Below, piece after piece: positions 1-8,119 of a DNA stretch of 64,000 nucleotides. Position numbers and translations under genes: made by a program. Every line of letters begins with the position of its first letter. Position 1 is the stretch's first letter. The notes under the pieces are model-generated. The model ran no database searches and had not been told where the DNA came from. It saw nothing but the letters and a program-made list of their open reading frames with translations. The stretch lies in assembly GCF_000931465.1 (NCBI RefSeq), contig NZ_CP010892.1, forward strand, positions 6,409,388-6,473,387, read 5' to 3'. Source of the DNA: Pseudomonas sp. MRSN 12121. GTDB taxonomy: Bacteria > Pseudomonadota > Gammaproteobacteria > Pseudomonadales > Pseudomonadaceae.

Positions 1-315
1 GCCCTTGATCACGGCGTCCTTGGACTGCTCGTTGGCGGTGAGGAAAATGATTGGCGTCAGGCGGGTCCGCTGGCTGCCGCGCATCAGGCGGGCGACTTCG
101 AAACCGTCCATTTCCGGCATCTGCACATCCAGCAGTACCAGGTCGATATCGTGCTCCAGCAACAACCCGAGGGCCTCGACCCCCGAGGCCGCGGTCATGA
201 CCTGCCAGTCGTGGCGCTGCAGGAGCGCACGCATGCTGATCAGGTTTTCGGGGTAATCATCAACAATCAGTAAGACCGAGCTGGCTTCATCGGGCCGAGG
301 TTGCGCGCATTCCAT
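1..315 (-). CDS. Response regulator receiver domain protein (partial, continues beyond window start)
   Basis: Reading leftwards from an ATG at 315, 105 codons stay open to the window edge. The translation is a CheY-like receiver domain: an acidic pair at residues 19-20 (IVDDYPEN), the phosphoacceptor Asp63 in LVLLDVQMPEMDG, and the conserved Thr in IIFLTAN. The output domain lies outside the window, so it could be a hybrid histidine kinase, a diguanylate cyclase or another regulator. A purine-rich AGAGAAG sits just upstream of the start. The receiver fold is certain; the function of the whole protein is not visible. Confidence 0.85.
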   Translation of the reverse strand, partial: MECAQPRPDEASSVLLIVDDYPENLISMRALLQRHDWQVMTAASGVEALGLLLEHDIDLVLLDVQMPEMDGFEVARLMRGSQRTRLTPIIFLTANEQSKDAVIKG

Positions 316-636
316 GCTGCTTCTCTTGTCGTGTAGGGCCGGCCCCCCTTCAAGGAGGACCGGACAAAAACCGAGCCTTCACTCTAGACCCGGATCCCCC
401 AAAGCAGAAGCTGTCACACAGCCATCATTTCGCCAAAGCCCGGGGCTCCCGACTAACGGTCAGGCCTACAGGCCGCTGAAACCGGCACAGATGGCATTTC
501 GACAGAGGCTTGACGTCAATTACCCGCCAGGCGGACATTAACAAGCGCGCGCCCCGCGTTTATAAAGAGCGCCCTCAAAAGCGCAGGCTAAAGCCTTTGC
601 CGGTCTTATCCGGCATCAAATCGGGAAGCTTTGACT
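316..636. other. Intergenic region between divergent genes; no gene seen
   Basis: About 320 bases separate the divergent response regulator and the PL7 gene, so both promoters should lie here. I see no convincing ORF, RNA gene or REP element. A GGCC-rich inverted stretch near 338-363 could fold, but it has no T-run and I do not call it a terminator. Short ORFs across this stretch have no start context and no recognisable product. Confidence 0.4.
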
Positions 637-1308
637 ATGATCGACCTCGCAACCTGGAATCTGAGCATTCCCGTCGGCAGCCCACCCGCCACCATCGATA
701 CCCCCAAGCTGGTGAGCGGGTTCAAGGATCAATACTTCCATTCCGACACCGGCACGCTGTTCTTCTGGTCGCCCGTCACCGGCTCCCGCACCGCCAACGC
801 CATCTACCCACGCAGCGAACTGCGGGAGACCTACGCCGACGGCACCTTGCGGAACTGGACCTACCCGGAAGCCGACAACCTGCTCTACGCCACCCTGGCG
901 GTGAACCAGGTGCCCTCCTCGGGCAAGGTCGTCATCGGCCAGATCCATGCCTACAACAGCACCAAGCCGCTGGTGAAGGTGGAGTACCAGTACAAGACCA
1001 GCACGCAGTACGGCAACATCGTCGCCAAGGTCCGCATGCGCCCGGACGATGCCGAGAGCCGGGTGATCACCGTCGCCGAGAACGTTCCGCTGGACCGCGA
1101 ATTCTCCTACCTGATCCACCTGAGCCCGGGCGGCGCCCTGGGCATCAGCGCCGCCGGCTACCAGTGGGACACCCAGATCAGCGCCACCTGGAGCGACAAG
1201 CCGCTGTACTTCAAGGCCGGCGTCTATGTGCAAGACAACACCGGCTACACCAGCGAGGGCGGCCAGGTGACCTTCTACAAGCTGGATATCGATCACAACC
1301 AGACCTGA
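637..1308 (+). CDS. Polysaccharide lyase family 7 (alginate lyase-like) protein
   Basis: A 223-residue protein made almost entirely of a PL7 (alginate lyase 2) domain. The three family motifs are visible: RSELRE near the N-terminal third, QIH in the middle, and YFKAGVYVQ near the C-terminus. Together they form the catalytic cleft of beta-jelly-roll alginate lyases, with the His of QIH and the Tyr of YFKAG as the catalytic pair. The ATG at 637 is preferred over a TTG at 631 because GGGAAG lies about 8 bases upstream. No signal peptide is visible: the protein starts directly with MIDLATWNLSIP. The likely role is beta-elimination of alginate or another polyuronate; whether it is secreted, and how, is unclear. 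Confidence 0.9.
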   Translation: MIDLATWNLSIPVGSPPATIDTPKLVSGFKDQYFHSDTGTLFFWSPVTGSRTANAIYPRSELRETYADGTLRNWTYPEADNLLYATLAVNQVPSSGKVVIGQIHAYNSTKPLVKVEYQYKTSTQYGNIVAKVRMRPDDAESRVITVAENVPLDREFSYLIHLSPGGALGISAAGYQWDTQISATWSDKPLYFKAGVYVQDNTGYTSEGGQVTFYKLDIDHNQT

Positions 1309-1316
1309 GCCCCTGC

Positions 1317-1407
1317 TGTAGGAGCGAGGCTTGCCCGCGATAACCATCTGCCTGGCGCCGCCATATCGACTGTCAGGTCCTCATCGCGGGCAAGCCTCGC
1401 TCCTACA
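1317..1407. repeat. REP inverted pair (family 1, inward-facing)
   Basis: Two near-identical arms of about 25 bases in inverted orientation, the left beginning TGTAGGAGCGAGGCTTGCCC and the right ending AAGCCTCGCTCCTACA. It is the first of roughly a dozen family 1 loci in the window and lies between the convergent PL7 gene and fba. Confidence 0.9.
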
Positions 1408-1431
1408 AGGTGAGGGGTTTGCTACAGGCAC

Positions 1432-1460
1432 AAAAAAGCCCGCATCGCTGCGGGCTTTTT
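1432..1460. terminator. Bidirectional intrinsic terminator between PL7 gene and fba
   Basis: Stem GCCCGCA / TGCGGGC with loop TCGC, flanked by an A-run on the left and a T-run on the right. It can therefore end transcription from both directions. It sits 20 bases past the fba stop codon (fba reads leftwards). Confidence 0.9.
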
Positions 1461-1480
1461 CGTTCGCTCAACGCCGGGGC

Positions 1481-2545
1481 TTAGTTGACCTTGGCGTTCA
1501 GCTCACCCTTGAGGTAGCGCTGGAACATCGCTTCCAGGGAGATCGGCTTGATCTTCGAGGCGTTGCCGGCGGTACCGAAGGCTTCGTAACGGGCGATGCA
1601 CACGTCGCGCATGGCGGTCACGGTGGCGCCGAAGAACTTGCGTGGGTCGAACTCGCTCGGGTTGGTGGCCATCAGGCGACGCATCGCACCGGTGGACGCC
1701 AGGCGCAGGTCGGTGTCGATGTTGACCTTGCGCACGCCGTACTTGATGCCTTCGACAATCTCTTCGACCGGCACGCCGTAGGTTTCCTTGATGTCGCCAC
1801 CGTACTGGTTGATGATCGCCAGCCACTCTTGCGGCACCGAAGACGAACCGTGCATCACCAGGTGGGTGTTCGGAATGCGCTTGTGGATTTCCTTGATGCG
1901 GTCGATGGCCAGCACGTCGCCGGTAGGCGGCTTGGTGAACTTGTAGGCGCCGTGGCTGGTGCCGATGGCGATGGCCAGGGCGTCGACCTGGGTCTTCTTG
2001 ACGAAGTCGGCGGCTTCTTCCGGATCGGTCAGCATCTGGCTGTGATCCAGCACGCCTTCGGCGCCGATGCCGTCTTCTTCACCGGCCATGCCGGTTTCCA
2101 GGGAGCCCAGGCAGCCCAGCTCGCCTTCCACCGAAACGCCGCAGGCGTGAGCCATGGCCACGGTCTGCTGGGTGACGCGCACGTTGTATTCGTAGTCGGT
2201 CGGGGTCTTGCCGTCTTCGCCCAGGGAACCGTCCATCATGACCGAGGAGAAGCCCAGCTGGATCGAGCGCTGGCAGACGTCAGGGCTGGTGCCGTGGTCC
2301 TGGTGCATGCACACCGGGATGTGCGGGAATTCTTCGATCGCCGCCAGGATCAGGTGGCGCAGGAAAGGCGCGCCAGCGTATTTGCGGGCACCGGCCGAAG
2401 CCTGGACGATCACCGGAGAGTCAGTCTTGTCAGCCGCTTCCATGATGGCGCGCATCTGCTCAAGGTTGTTGACGTTGAAGGCTGGAACGCCGTAGCCGAA
2501 TTCGGCTGCGTGGTCCAGCATCTGGCGCATGCTGATAAGTGCCAT
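1481..2545 (-). CDS. fba: Fructose-bisphosphate aldolase, class II
   Basis: A 354-residue class II (zinc-dependent) aldolase, which reversibly splits fructose 1,6-bisphosphate into glyceraldehyde 3-phosphate and dihydroxyacetone phosphate in the cytoplasm. The HQDHG motif at about residues 81-85 carries metal and substrate contacts, and a GTSHG-type loop and the VNIDTDLR segment are present. In Pseudomonas, which degrades glucose mainly by the Entner-Doudoroff route, this enzyme serves gluconeogenesis and triose recycling. It is the last gene of a leftward carbon-metabolism block (tkt-epd-pgk-lipoproteins-fba) and ends at a strong terminator. GGGAGAGA lies upstream of the ATG. Confidence 0.97.
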   Translation of the reverse strand: MALISMRQMLDHAAEFGYGVPAFNVNNLEQMRAIMEAADKTDSPVIVQASAGARKYAGAPFLRHLILAAIEEFPHIPVCMHQDHGTSPDVCQRSIQLGFSSVMMDGSLGEDGKTPTDYEYNVRVTQQTVAMAHACGVSVEGELGCLGSLETGMAGEEDGIGAEGVLDHSQMLTDPEEAADFVKKTQVDALAIAIGTSHGAYKFTKPPTGDVLAIDRIKEIHKRIPNTHLVMHGSSSVPQEWLAIINQYGGDIKETYGVPVEEIVEGIKYGVRKVNIDTDLRLASTGAMRRLMATNPSEFDPRKFFGATVTAMRDVCIARYEAFGTAGNASKIKPISLEAMFQRYLKGELNAKVN

Positions 2546-2686
2546 TGTGTATCTCTCTCCCGGTCGAGGGTCGTTAATCGTGCAAGCCTGCCGTAGCGGC
2601 GGCCGCTATTCAAGTGATTGCAGATCGGGGGTCGCCCCGGCCTGCGGATTCGTTACTGCATCAATCTCAAAAGCCGCGCCTCTCTC

Positions 2687-2779
2687 TGTAGGAGCGAAGC
2701 TTGCTCGCGATCAGGGCCATCACATTCAACATCTCTGCTGACGGTTGGATCGCTATCGCGAGCAAGCTTCGCTCCTACA
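2687..2779. repeat. REP inverted pair (family 1, inward-facing, AAGCTTGCTC variant)
   Basis: Arms beginning TGTAGGAGCGAAGCTTGCTC and ending AAGCTTCGCTCCTACA, about 25 bases each, in inverted orientation. This is the GAAGCTTGCTCGCGAT variant rather than the GAGGCTTGCCCGCGAT variant. It lies in the gap between fba and the upstream lipoprotein gene. Confidence 0.88.
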
Positions 2780-2800
2780 GGTTCCGCATCGGTTCCCGGC

Positions 2801-3130
2801 CTACGGCGCTTTACAGCCGCGGCCGATCAAATCGTTGGTGGCGACCCAGTAGACCAGGCCTTCGTCACCCTTTTCGTGAAACGCCAGCATGTCGTTGCTG
2901 TACAGCGAACCGGAACCGCTCGGCTCCAGCTTCAGGCGATAGACCTGGTCGGCCCCGCCCAACCGCACGTCGACTTCCTTGCGGCTGCTGTCGGCGTAGC
3001 GCCAGAGCACCTGCGCCTGGCTGTCGCATACCCAGGTCGTCCAGTTGTCCGGCGCGGACGACTTGAACAGATCCAGGTTGGCGCAACCTGCCAGCAATCC
3101 CAGCGCCGCCACAGCGATAAAGCCTTTCAT
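2801..3130 (-). CDS. MliC-like lipoprotein (putative lysozyme inhibitor family)
   Basis: A 109-residue lipoprotein. The chosen start gives MKGFIAVAALGLLAGC, a compact lipoprotein signal with lipobox LAGC; a longer in-frame start would bury that signal. The mature part fits the MliC fold family (membrane-bound inhibitor of c-type lysozyme): WVCDS near the start, YRLKL and GSLYSN in the middle, then LAFHEKGDEGLVYW and a C-terminal Cys in GRGCKAP, leaving two Cys for a disulfide. It probably sits in the outer membrane facing the periplasm. The family assignment is by pattern only. It lies between fba and a second small lipoprotein. Confidence 0.75.
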   Translation of the reverse strand: MKGFIAVAALGLLAGCANLDLFKSSAPDNWTTWVCDSQAQVLWRYADSSRKEVDVRLGGADQVYRLKLEPSGSGSLYSNDMLAFHEKGDEGLVYWVATNDLIGRGCKAP

Positions 3131-3190
3131 CGGTGTTCCTCGGCCGACGGCCAACGGCCGCCAGCACAACGCGTTATCGAATCAGACCCG

Positions 3191-3409
3191 TCAAGGGCAA
3201 CCATGTTCCTTGGCCTTGGCTGGAGTCTCGTACTTGTCCAGACCATCGGGGCCCATGCGCTTGTTGATCACCGGCGCGGTCTCGGCCTGCCAGTCAGCCT
3301 GGTAGCAGCCTTTCTCCGGCTCGCCCGAGCCGGGCTCCGACTGCGCAGGCTGGCTGCTGCAACCGGCCAGCAAGCCCGCGACGATCAACAGCGGTAACGT
3401 CTTGACCAT
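3191..3409 (-). CDS. Small lipoprotein of unknown function
   Basis: A 72-residue lipoprotein with signal MVKTLPLLIVAGLLAGC and lipobox LAGC, followed by a Ser/Pro/Glu-rich linker and a C-terminal half with two Cys (GCYQADW and the terminal EHGCP). The start at 3409 is supported by AGGAG about 8 bases upstream; longer versions run into pgk. The mature part is only about 56 residues and I do not recognise a domain. It lies just downstream of pgk in the same direction, so it is probably co-transcribed with it. Confidence 0.8.
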   Translation of the reverse strand: MVKTLPLLIVAGLLAGCSSQPAQSEPGSGEPEKGCYQADWQAETAPVINKRMGPDGLDKYETPAKAKEHGCP

Positions 3410-3440
3410 ATGAACACTCCTTTGCCTGGCCATGAGGACT

Positions 3441-4604
3441 TCAGCCTTTGGCCCGGCTTTCCAGGACTTCGACCGCCGGCAGCACCTTGCCCTCGACGAA
3501 TTCGAGGAAAGCGCCACCGCCGGTAGAAATGTAGGAGATCTGCTCGGCGACGCCATATTTATCGATGGCCGCCAGGGTGTCGCCACCGCCGGCGATGGAG
3601 AACGCAGCGCTGTCGGCGATGGCCTGGGCCAGTACCTTGGTGCCGTTGCCGAACTGGTCGAACTCGAACACACCGACCGGGCCGTTCCACAGGATGGTCT
3701 TGGACGACTTCAGCAACTGGGCGAAGTTGGCCGCGGTCTGCGGGCCGATGTCGAGGATCATGTCGTCGGCGGCCACGTCGGCGATCAGCTTGACGGTGGC
3801 GGCAGCGCTCTCGGCGAACTCCTTGGCCACCACCACATCCACCGGCAGCGGCACGCTGACCTTGGCGGCGATGGCGCGCGCGGTATCCAGCAGGTCCGGC
3901 TCGTACAGCGACTTGCCGACCGGGTGACCGGCGGCGGCAAGGAAGGTGTTGGCGATGCCGCCGCCGACGATCAGCTGGTCGCAGATCTGGCTCAGGCTGT
4001 TGAGCACATCGAGCTTGGTCGACACCTTGGAGCCGGCGACGATGGCCGCCATCGGCTTGGCCGGGTTGCCCAGGGCCTTGCCCAGCGCATCCAGTTCAGC
4101 GGCCAGCAGCGGGCCGGCGGCGGCGACCTTGGCGAACTTGGCCACGCCATGGGTCGAACCCTCGGCGCGGTGCGCGGTGCCGAAGGCGTCCATCACGAAC
4201 ACGTCGCACAGGGCGGCGTATTGCTGGGCCAGTTCGTCGGCGTTCTTCTTCTCGCCCTTGTTGAAACGTACGTTCTCGAACAGCACGATGTCGCCGGCCT
4301 TGACCTCGACACCACCCAGGTAATCGGCCACCAGCGGCACTTCGCGGCCCAGGGCGCGGCTCAGGTAGTCGGCCACCGGCTTGAGGCTGTTTTCAGCGGA
4401 GAATTCGCCTTCGGTCGGACGACCGAGGTGCGAGCAGACCATCACCGCCGCGCCTTTTTCCAGGGCCAGCTTGATGGTCGGCAGCGAAGCCAGGATACGC
4501 GCATCGCTGGTGACAACACCGTCCTTGACTGGGACGTTGAGGTCTTCGCGGATCAGTACGCGCTTACCTTGCAGATCGAGGTCGGACATCTTCAACACGG
4601 TCAT
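3441..4604 (-). CDS. pgk: Phosphoglycerate kinase
   Basis: A 387-residue cytoplasmic kinase that interconverts 1,3-bisphosphoglycerate and 3-phosphoglycerate with ADP/ATP. Visible family features are the substrate-binding REDLNVP at about residues 20-26, the CSHLGRP segment, the WNGPVGVFE nucleotide-side segment, and GGGDTLAA near the C-terminus. The start at 4604 (MTVLKMSDLDLQGKR) is the usual one; a TTG three codons upstream is less likely. epd ends only 17 bases upstream, so the two are probably one transcript. Confidence 0.97.
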   Translation of the reverse strand: MTVLKMSDLDLQGKRVLIREDLNVPVKDGVVTSDARILASLPTIKLALEKGAAVMVCSHLGRPTEGEFSAENSLKPVADYLSRALGREVPLVADYLGGVEVKAGDIVLFENVRFNKGEKKNADELAQQYAALCDVFVMDAFGTAHRAEGSTHGVAKFAKVAAAGPLLAAELDALGKALGNPAKPMAAIVAGSKVSTKLDVLNSLSQICDQLIVGGGIANTFLAAAGHPVGKSLYEPDLLDTARAIAAKVSVPLPVDVVVAKEFAESAAATVKLIADVAADDMILDIGPQTAANFAQLLKSSKTILWNGPVGVFEFDQFGNGTKVLAQAIADSAAFSIAGGGDTLAAIDKYGVAEQISYISTGGGAFLEFVEGKVLPAVEVLESRAKG

Positions 4605-4621
4605 GGGTCGCAATTCCTGGG

Positions 4622-5701
4622 TTACTGTTTTTTAGAGACAGAAAGTTGAGCAGCAGGGTGTGGAGCCGCTGTCTGCAGATAATGTTCCGCAACATCCAGC
4701 ATCCGGTTGGCAAACCCCCATTCGTTGTCGAACCAGGCCAGGATGTTCACCAGCCGCGGGCCGGAAACACGGGTCTGACTGGCATCGACGATGGCCGAAT
4801 GCGGGTCGTGGTTGAAATCGCAGCTGGCGTGCGGCAGCTCGGTATAGGCCAGCAGGCCCTTGAGCGGACCGCTGGTGGCGGCCTCGCGCAGGATCCGATT
4901 GACCTCGCCGGTGTCGGTGTCGCTCACGGTCTGCATCGTGATGTCGAGGCAGGACACGTTGACGGTCGGCACGCGCACAGCTTTGGCCTGGATTCGCCCG
5001 GCAAGTTCCGGCAGCAGCCGCTCGATGCCACGCGCCAGACCAGTGGACACCGGGATCACCGACTGGAACGCCGAACGGGTACGGCGCAGGTCTTCATGGT
5101 GATAGGCGTCGATGACCGGCTGATCGTTCATCGCCGAGTGGATGGTGGTGATCGACACATATTCCAGGCCGATGGCCTGGTCCAGCAGACGCAACAGCGG
5201 CACGCCGCAGTTGGTGGTGCAGGAAGCGTTGGACACCAGCAGCTCGGCGCCGGTCAGGCAGTCCTGGTTGACCCCGTAGACGATGGTGGCGTCGACATCC
5301 GCCTCGCTGGCCATCGGCTGGGAAAACAGCACGCGCGGCGCGCCGGCATCAAGGAAACGCTGGCCGTCTTCACGGGTGTGGTAGGCGCCGGAGCATTCGA
5401 GCACCAGGTCGACGCCCAGGGCCGCCCAATCGATGCCTTCGGGGGTGGCGCTGCGCAAGACCTTCACGCAGTTGCCATTGATATGCAGACAATCGCCGTC
5501 GACCTTCACCTCGCCGGGAAACCGGCCGTGGGTGGAGTCGAAGCGTGTCAGGTATTCCACGCTGGCCATGTCGGCCAGATCGTTGATCGCGACAATCTCG
5601 AACCCGGCCGCAGCCCCCCGTTCGAACAGGGCACGCAAGACACAACGACCGATCCGGCCGTAGCCGTTGAGTGCAACTTTGTAGGGACGCGGTTGAGGCA
5701 T
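4622..5701 (-). CDS. epd: D-erythrose-4-phosphate dehydrogenase
   Basis: A 359-residue GapA-type dehydrogenase. The N-terminal Rossmann motif is LNGYGRIGRC, and the catalytic Cys lies in SNASCTTNCG at about residue 161. Position between pgk and tkt, as in other Pseudomonas and enterobacteria, supports erythrose-4-phosphate dehydrogenase (first step towards pyridoxal phosphate) rather than GapA. The ATG at 5701 (MPQPRPYKVA) is chosen because the longer version from 5767 runs into a REP element; no strong ribosome site is visible for either. Substrate specificity cannot be proven from sequence alone. Confidence 0.88.
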   Translation of the reverse strand: MPQPRPYKVALNGYGRIGRCVLRALFERGAAAGFEIVAINDLADMASVEYLTRFDSTHGRFPGEVKVDGDCLHINGNCVKVLRSATPEGIDWAALGVDLVLECSGAYHTREDGQRFLDAGAPRVLFSQPMASEADVDATIVYGVNQDCLTGAELLVSNASCTTNCGVPLLRLLDQAIGLEYVSITTIHSAMNDQPVIDAYHHEDLRRTRSAFQSVIPVSTGLARGIERLLPELAGRIQAKAVRVPTVNVSCLDITMQTVSDTDTGEVNRILREAATSGPLKGLLAYTELPHASCDFNHDPHSAIVDASQTRVSGPRLVNILAWFDNEWGFANRMLDVAEHYLQTAAPHPAAQLSVSKKQ

Positions 5702-5754
5702 GGGGTTCTCGATTACCGGGGTGAATCCATCGGAGCGCGTTGCCTGGTCCATTG

Positions 5755-5820
5755 TCATCGCGGGCAAGCCTCGCTCCTACGGGATCTCGGTGATCTGTAG
5801 GAGCGAGGCTTGCCCGCGAA
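5755..5820. repeat. REP pair (family 1, outward arrangement)
   Basis: A left unit ending CTCGCTCCTAC and a right unit beginning TGTAGGAGCGAGGC, separated by only about 15 bases. The order is the reverse of the inward pairs. It fills the gap between tkt and epd. Confidence 0.88.
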
Positions 5821-5847
5821 GAACAGCAGACAACGCAACCGGCGGAC

Positions 5848-7845
5848 TTAGTCTTCCAGCAGCTCTTCGGCCTGGCCCAGGATGTTGTCCAGGGTGAAAC
5901 CGAACTCTTCGAACAAGGCTGGCGCCGGGGCCGACTCGCCGTAGGTGGTCATGCCGATGACGCGACCTTCCAGGCCGACGTACTTGTACCAGTAGTCCGC
6001 GTGGGCGGCCTCGATGGCGATCCGGGCGCTGACCTGCAGCGGCAGTACCGACTGCTTGTAGCCGGCGTCCTGGGCATCGAACACGCTGGTGCATGGCATG
6101 GACACCACGCGCACCTTGCGGCCCTGCTCGGTCAGCTTGTCGAAGGCCTGCACCGCCAGGCCGACTTCGGAACCGGTGGCGATCAGGATCAGCTCAGGCT
6201 CGCCCGCGCAGTCCTTGAGCACGTAGCCGCCACGGCTGATCTGGGCGATCTGCGCCGCGTCGCGGGTCTGATGCTGCAGGTTCTGGCGGGAGAAGATCAG
6301 CGCCGAAGGACCGTCCTTGCGCTCGATCGCGTGCTTCCAAGCCACGGCCGATTCCACGGCATCGGCTGGACGCCAGGTGTCGAGGTTCGGCGTGGTGCGC
6401 AGGCTGGCGATCTGCTCGATCGGCTGGTGCGTCGGACCGTCTTCGCCCAGGCCGATGGAGTCGTGGGTGTAGACGTGGATCACGCGCTGCTTCATCAGGG
6501 CCGACATGCGCACCGCGTTGCGGGCGTATTCCATGAACATCAGGAAGGTCGCGCCGTAAGGCACCAGGCCGCCGTGCAGGGCCACGCCGTTCATGATCGC
6601 GGTCATGCCGAACTCGCGCACGCCGTAGTACATGTAGTTGCCGCTGGCGTCCTCGGCGCTGACACCCTTGCAGCCTTTCCACAGGGTCAGGTTGGAACCG
6701 GCCAGGTCGGCCGAACCGCCGAGGAATTCCGGCAGCAGCGGGCCGAAGGCGTTCAGGGCGTTCTGGCTGGCTTTACGGCTGGCGATGGTTTCGCCCTTGG
6801 CCGCGACTTCGGCGATGTAGGCATCGGCCTTCTCGGCGAAATCGGCCGGCAGCTCGCCGCTCAGGCGACGCACCAGTTCGTTGGCCAGTTCAGGGAATTC
6901 GGCGGAGTAGGCGGAGAAACGCTGGTCCCAGTCGGCCTCGACGGCGCGACCGGCTTCCTTGGCATCCCACTCGGCGTAGATATCGGCCGGGATTTCGAAC
7001 GGGCCGTGGTTCCACTTCAGTGCGGCGCGGGTCAGGGCGATTTCCTCGGCCCCCAGTGGCGCACCGTGGCAATCTTCCTTGCCCTGCTTGTTCGGCGAAC
7101 CGAAACCGATGGTGGTCTTGCAGCAGATCAGGGTCGGCTGCTCGCTCTTGCGCGCGGTGTCGATCGCGATCTTGATTTCTTCCGGGTCGTGACCGTCGAC
7201 GTTGCGGATCACCTGCCAGTTATAGGCTTCGAAACGCTTCGGCGTGTCGTCGGTGAACCAGCCTTCGACTTCGCCGTCGATGGAGATGCCGTTGTCATCG
7301 TAGAAGGCGATCAGCTTGCCCAGGCCCAGGGTGCCGGCCAGGGAAGCGACTTCGTGGGAAATGCCTTCCATCATGCAGCCATCGCCCAGGAACACGTAGG
7401 TGTGGTGGTCGACAACGTTATGCCCGGGACGGTTGAACTGCGCCGCCAGGACTTTTTCCGCGAGGGCGAAGCCCACGGCGTTGGCCAGGCCCTGGCCCAG
7501 CGGGCCGGTGGTGGTCTCGACGCCTGGGGTGTAGCCGAATTCCGGGTGGCCCGGGGTGCGGCTGTGCAGCTGGCGGAAGCTCTTCAGGTCGTCGATGGTG
7601 ACGTCGTAGCCGGTCAGGTGCAGCAGCGAGTAGATCAACATCGAGCCGTGGCCGTTGGACAGCACGAAGCGGTCACGGTCGGCGAAGGACGGATTGCTCG
7701 GGTTGTGCTTGAGGTAGTCACGCCAAAGTACTTCGGCGATATCCGCCATACCCATGGGGGCACCCGGATGGCCGCTGTTGGCTTTTTGCACGGCATCCAT
7801 GCTGAGGGCACGAATGGCGTTGGCACGCTCACGACGGCTTGGCAT
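5848..7845 (-). CDS. tkt: Transketolase
   Basis: A 665-residue thiamine-diphosphate enzyme that moves two-carbon units between ketose and aldose phosphates in the pentose phosphate pathway. The ThDP/Mg motif runs from GDG at residues 154-156 to N185, and the family start region SGHPGAPMG is present near residue 24. AGGAG lies upstream of the ATG at 7845. It is the first gene of the leftward block and is divergent from the ArsR-methyltransferase regulator. Its product erythrose 4-phosphate is the substrate of the next gene, epd. Confidence 0.97.
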   Translation of the reverse strand: MPSRRERANAIRALSMDAVQKANSGHPGAPMGMADIAEVLWRDYLKHNPSNPSFADRDRFVLSNGHGSMLIYSLLHLTGYDVTIDDLKSFRQLHSRTPGHPEFGYTPGVETTTGPLGQGLANAVGFALAEKVLAAQFNRPGHNVVDHHTYVFLGDGCMMEGISHEVASLAGTLGLGKLIAFYDDNGISIDGEVEGWFTDDTPKRFEAYNWQVIRNVDGHDPEEIKIAIDTARKSEQPTLICCKTTIGFGSPNKQGKEDCHGAPLGAEEIALTRAALKWNHGPFEIPADIYAEWDAKEAGRAVEADWDQRFSAYSAEFPELANELVRRLSGELPADFAEKADAYIAEVAAKGETIASRKASQNALNAFGPLLPEFLGGSADLAGSNLTLWKGCKGVSAEDASGNYMYYGVREFGMTAIMNGVALHGGLVPYGATFLMFMEYARNAVRMSALMKQRVIHVYTHDSIGLGEDGPTHQPIEQIASLRTTPNLDTWRPADAVESAVAWKHAIERKDGPSALIFSRQNLQHQTRDAAQIAQISRGGYVLKDCAGEPELILIATGSEVGLAVQAFDKLTEQGRKVRVVSMPCTSVFDAQDAGYKQSVLPLQVSARIAIEAAHADYWYKYVGLEGRVIGMTTYGESAPAPALFEEFGFTLDNILGQAEELLED

Positions 7846-8053
7846 CGCTGATCTCCTGAGGGTTATCTAAATCGAGTTGAATAAAACGAATCGGAAAAAA
7901 GGCGTGCATTTTCCCTCAGCCGGTAGGCGGGGGCAATGACAGATAGTCACTCTGGCGCGTTTTTCCGCTGGATAAAGGCGCAATCGGCAGATGAAACCAT
8001 TCCGCAGTTCGTCTGTAGAACACCGCCACCTGCGTTAAGTGCCATCTATCGAG

Positions 8054-8077
8054 CAATATCAAAACTTTTTGATATTG
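8054..8077. promoter_or_regulatory. Perfect palindrome, candidate ArsR-type (SahR) operator
   Basis: Left arm CAATATCAAAA, centre CT, and the exact reverse complement as right arm: 11 paired bases per side with no mismatch. It is AT-rich in a GC-rich genome and lies 42 bases before the start of the ArsR-methyltransferase gene, in the divergent gap with tkt. Dimeric ArsR proteins bind such sites. Assignment to the adjacent regulator is inference from position and symmetry. Confidence 0.7.
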
Positions 8078-8119
8078 GCCTTGCGAGGCCGGGGGTCCTG
8101 TCACTAGACTGCTGGCCTT

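Noticed and set aside
338..363. Terminator in the first intergenic gap
   Set aside because: The inverted stretch is imperfect, has no T-run and lies between divergent genes, where no terminator is expected.
6001..7851. 616-residue open frame opposite tkt
   Set aside because: An antisense shadow of transketolase with His/Gly/Val-rich composition and no ribosome site or domain.
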